The notes under the pieces: model-generated | Seen by the model: the letters and a program-made list of their open reading frames with translations, nothing else | Databases searched by the model: none | Told to the model about the DNA's origin: nothing | From: an uncultured Clostridia bacterium | GTDB taxonomy: Bacteria > Bacillota > Clostridia > UBA1381 | Direction: 5' to 3' | Length of the DNA stretch: 52,121 nucleotides | NCBI GenBank assembly: GCA_944392335.1 | Contig: CALXWJ010000013.1 | Span: 1-52,121 of the forward strand | Shown: piece by piece, positions 49,936 through 52,121 of the stretch | Layout of the letters: each line of letters begins with the position of its first letter | Numbering within the stretch: position 1 is the stretch's first letter | Made by a program: the position numbers and the translations under genes

Positions 49936-50697
49936 ATGAGCAATTGGTTTACTATAGATAAAATAGACGCTGATACCTATTGTATCAGTGAATACCGGCA
50001 CTGGGAGGAGACGCATTGTTATCTGCTAAACGGGTCGGTGCGGAGCCTGCTGATCGATACGGGTCTGGGGATCTGCAATATATATGATGAAGTTGTTAAG
50101 CTGACCGATAAGCCTGTAACAGCGGTTGCGACGCATATCCATTGGGACCATATCGGCGGGCATTGGTATTTTCCTGATTTTTATGCGCACGCGGAGGAGC
50201 TTGGCTGGCTGAGCGGAGGATTTCCGCAGCCTCTTGAGACTATCAAAACATATGTGACGGATCGATGTGACCTTCCTGAAGGGTTTGATATAAATGCTTA
50301 CAGGTTTTTTCAAGGAACGCCGACGAAGGTCCTGTATGGAGGCGAAACGATAGATATAGGCGGACGTCGTATTGAGGTATTGCATACGCCCGGACATTCC
50401 CCGGGGCACATGTGCTTTTGGGAGCCGGAACGGGGCTATCTCTTTACAGGTGATCTGGTATACAAGGATACCCTGTTTGCCTACTATCCGTCAACAGACC
50501 CGGAGGCATATCTGCGTTCCCTGGAGAAAGCGGCGGCTCTGCCTGTAAAGATGGTCTTTCCCGCGCATCACTCTTTGGATATTCATCCTGAAATCCTGAT
50601 ACGGATGCGTGACGCGCTGCGGCAGCTGAAAGCAGACGGAAAGCTGCGCCATGGCAGCGGGACTTTTGAGTACGGAGACTGGGCAATTTGGCTGTAA
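49936..50697 (+). CDS. MBL-fold metallo-hydrolase
   Basis: A 253-aa metallo-beta-lactamase-fold enzyme with the complete dinuclear metal set: THIHWDHIGGH (HxHxDH), HTPGHSPGHM, FTGDLVY and the final PAHHS. It is close to glyoxalase II-like and lactonase-like hydrolases of Clostridia; the substrate is unknown. The start at 49936 fits MSNWFTIDKI with GGAAAG and AAAGG upstream; the longer ORF start at 49867 lies in the repeat tail. Codon use is visibly GC-richer than in the neighbours (many CTG, GCG, CGG codons), which suggests recent transfer. Confidence 0.85.
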   Translation: MSNWFTIDKIDADTYCISEYRHWEETHCYLLNGSVRSLLIDTGLGICNIYDEVVKLTDKPVTAVATHIHWDHIGGHWYFPDFYAHAEELGWLSGGFPQPLETIKTYVTDRCDLPEGFDINAYRFFQGTPTKVLYGGETIDIGGRRIEVLHTPGHSPGHMCFWEPERGYLFTGDLVYKDTLFAYYPSTDPEAYLRSLEKAAALPVKMVFPAHHSLDIHPEILIRMRDALRQLKADGKLRHGSGTFEYGDWAIWL

Positions 50698-50727
50698 GAA
50701 CTGAAAACTTATACACAAGAAGGGTGC

Positions 50728-50909
50728 ATGGCAATTAAAAAACGATATTAGTATTTTTGATAAGCCTGATGTTCTCCATATCCGGATGTGTTTATTCCAA
50801 TAACTACGATGTAAACGGAAACAAAATGAGTAAAGAACAGGTAAAGGAAACAATCAATGATATAAAAGACGATATAGAAAGCCAGGTTGACTCTGCCGTT
50901 TCAGAATAA
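50728..50909 (+). pseudogene. Small lipoprotein gene with a one-base frameshift at its start
   Basis: ATG at 50728 with AAGAAGG upstream reads MAIKK and then stops. Adding one A to the six-A run (50737-50742) joins it to a frame that encodes a lipoprotein signal, TILVFLISLMFSISGC, and then YSNNYDVNGNKMSKEQVKET to TAA at 50907-50909, about 60 residues in all. The lipobox ISGC and the absence of any start in the second frame make a frameshift the best explanation. It may be a real defect, a slippery phase-variable run, or a sequencing error. Confidence 0.6.
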
Positions 50910-50957
50910 AATTAGAAAATAACTGAACAATAAATCGGAATTTATGGAGGCGGAAAA

Positions 50958-51182
50958 ATGAAAAAAGTGTTTTTGGGTTCAATAATGTTTTTGGCTGGAG
51001 TAATTTCTGTTGCGCTAATTTTAGCTGGTTCAATGGCTAATGAATGGACAGTCAATGGGCGGTTTTCAGCACTATGGAATATTTCACAATATGGTCTTAT
51101 GACTGCAATTTATGTTTTTGCTGGTATAGCAATTTTAGGTTTAATTTTAGCAGTATGGGGATTGTTTGATGAAAGAAAGTAA
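50958..51182 (+). CDS. Small membrane protein with two transmembrane helices
   Basis: A 74-aa protein I cannot assign to a family. Two hydrophobic helices (about 5-25: VFLGSIMFLAGVISVALILA; about 46-68: LMTAIYVFAGIAILGLILAV) enclose a short polar loop (NEWTVNGRFSALWNISQYG) and end in FDERK. GGAGG lies seven bases before the ATG. It follows a damaged small lipoprotein gene and precedes DUF3795. Localisation to the membrane is clear; the function is unknown. Confidence 0.7.
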   Translation: MKKVFLGSIMFLAGVISVALILAGSMANEWTVNGRFSALWNISQYGLMTAIYVFAGIAILGLILAVWGLFDERK

Positions 51183-51305
51183 TATACAATTTCACATTCG
51201 AGTCAACTTATCTGCGATTAATAAACCTTTAAATTACTTTTTACGATACTTACAAGAATAAATTGAGCATGAAATTGAGAAATAATAAATCGGAGGTACA
51301 TAACA

Positions 51306-51638
51306 ATGAAAGATTTGATCGGATACTGCGGACTGGATTGTGAAAAATGCGATACATATATTGCGACGGTCAATGACGATCAGGTCTTGCGCGAGAAAAC
51401 GGCAAAGCTGTGGGCAGAGTTAAATAACGCCCCTATCCTGCCCGAACATATTAACTGCGGGGGCTGCCGTGTGAACGGAGCAAAAACGGTATTTTGCGAG
51501 AATATGTGCGAAATCCGGAAATGTGCTTTGGAGAAAGGAGTTTCCACCTGCGGCGACTGTCCGGAATTAGAAACCTGCCACACCGTCGGGGCGATCCTCG
51601 AAAATAATCCGTCTGCTTTGGAGAATTTGAAAGGATAG
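51306..51638 (+). CDS. DUF3795 domain protein
   Basis: A 110-aa Cys-rich protein of the DUF3795 family, marked by LIGYCGLDCEKCDTYIATVN at the start and the pairs CGGCRV, CENMCEIRKC and CGDCPELETC. The nine or more conserved Cys suggest a zinc or iron-sulfur site. The family occurs widely in anaerobes, often as a free-standing gene, and its function is not established. GGAGG is well placed before the start. It is about 120 bp downstream of the small membrane protein and probably a separate unit. Confidence 0.85.
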   Translation: MKDLIGYCGLDCEKCDTYIATVNDDQVLREKTAKLWAELNNAPILPEHINCGGCRVNGAKTVFCENMCEIRKCALEKGVSTCGDCPELETCHTVGAILENNPSALENLKG

Positions 51639-51669
51639 AATAACAAAATCATATTTGCAGAGGTAAAAC

Positions 51670-52121
51670 ATGAATTTAAGAAAAATCAGAATTGACGGTA
51701 TTCCTGTTATTTTGTGGGGAGAACCAAGCGATAAAATTATAATTGCAGCACATGGAAGTCATTCTTCAAAAATTGATGACTGCATTTGGGTACTGGCGGA
51801 AGAAGCAACTGCAAAGGGTTATCAGGTCCTTAGCTTTGACCTGCCACAACATGGAGAAAGAGTATATGAAACAGATTTTATTATGCCAGACGAATGTGTT
51901 CGAGAGTTGAAAGCAATGTACTCTTTTGCAGTAAATCAAGGCGAGGAAGTTTCAATATTTGGGTGTAGTATGGGAGCTTATTTTGAATTGCTTGCATTTG
52001 CGGATATGGATATAGAATATGCATGGTTTCTCTCTCCTGTAACAGATATGGAACGAATCATTCATAATCTTATGGAATACTGTCACATCACAGAAAAAGA
52101 GTTCCAAGAAAGAGTAAAGAT
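51670..52121 (+). CDS. Alpha/beta hydrolase, cut by window edge
   Basis: The first 150 residues of an alpha/beta-hydrolase-fold protein (MNLRKIRIDGIPVILWGEPS). It has the oxyanion-side AAHGSHSSK, SFDLPQHGER and the nucleophile elbow FGCSMGAYF with the catalytic Ser. The fold fits serine-aminopeptidase-like (S33) hydrolases and acyl-esterases. The general acid and His lie beyond the window. AGAGG precedes the ATG, 31 bp after DUF3795, so the two may be co-transcribed. The substrate is unknown. Confidence 0.8.
   Translation, partial: MNLRKIRIDGIPVILWGEPSDKIIIAAHGSHSSKIDDCIWVLAEEATAKGYQVLSFDLPQHGERVYETDFIMPDECVRELKAMYSFAVNQGEEVSIFGCSMGAYFELLAFADMDIEYAWFLSPVTDMERIIHNLMEYCHITEKEFQERVK

Overview
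The window reads as a low-GC, strictly anaerobic, Gram-positive bacterium of the class Clostridia, probably a gut-type polysaccharide user. The evidence is AT-rich DNA with AGGAGG-type ribosome sites, rubrerythrin, a hydrogen-sensing [FeFe]-hydrogenase operon, YesM/YesN-type regulation, S-layer-homology (SLH) anchors, a copper-amine-oxidase-type stalk domain and giant secreted beta-helix proteins. A relative of pectin specialists such as Monoglobus is possible but cannot be shown from this sequence.

Layout. 1-4.7 kb is an accessory patch ending at tRNA-Ser(GGA): the edge of an IS3-type transposase, a DUF3006 + ComEC-like MBL lipoprotein pair, a tandem ribbon-helix-helix protein, two sister XRE regulators, an XRE pseudogene, a Gfo/Idh oxidoreductase and an orphan gene fragment. 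4.9-8.1 kb holds a PfkB sugar kinase, a lipoprotein and a DUF1015 protein. 8.2-8.7 kb holds a 58-codon membrane-protein gene bracketed by two copies of a dispersed repeat. 8.8-39.4 kb is a carbohydrate locus: a cytoplasmic SUMF1-heparinase fusion; rubrerythrin; a YesM/YesN two-component system; a solute-binding lipoprotein without a permease; then six exported proteins (1127, 1157, 1069, 1399, 568 and 979 aa) in one run, with beta-modules, a recurring helical module, beta-helices, FnIII-like and Ig-like domains and SLH or stalk anchors; and a beta-helix protein lacking a signal peptide. 39.4-40.4 kb is a decayed gene plus repeats. 40.4-47 kb (minus strand) holds a methyltransferase and an operon of APH-like kinase, two thioredoxin-like [2Fe-2S] proteins, a HydS-type sensory hydrogenase, a SpoIIE-type phosphatase and an [FeFe] hydrogenase. 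47.5-49.7 kb holds two CobW-type GTPases, one His-rich and one fused to DUF1980. 49.7-52.1 kb holds an MBL hydrolase, a broken small lipoprotein gene, a small membrane protein, DUF3795 and a partial alpha/beta hydrolase.

How the parts may work together. Two promoters, one for the SUMF1-heparinase gene and one reading toward the solute-binding protein, share a nearly identical direct repeat (TTCAT cores 21 bp apart) abutting a TTGAAA -35 box with a 17-bp spacer. This is the layout of an AraC-family activator site, and the YesN regulator is encoded between them. I infer one regulon linking glycan sensing, surface binding and cleavage, and intracellular depolymerisation.

The least explained structure is a family of roughly 140-170-bp intergenic elements: seven nearly full or hybrid copies plus two partial ones in about 42 kb. 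They share a chain of hairpins and a conserved end close to ACGGGACAAGCCCTTATTGAA-type sequence. Stem sequences differ between copies while pairing is kept. A second tail module replaces or follows the first in three copies. I do not recognise this family.
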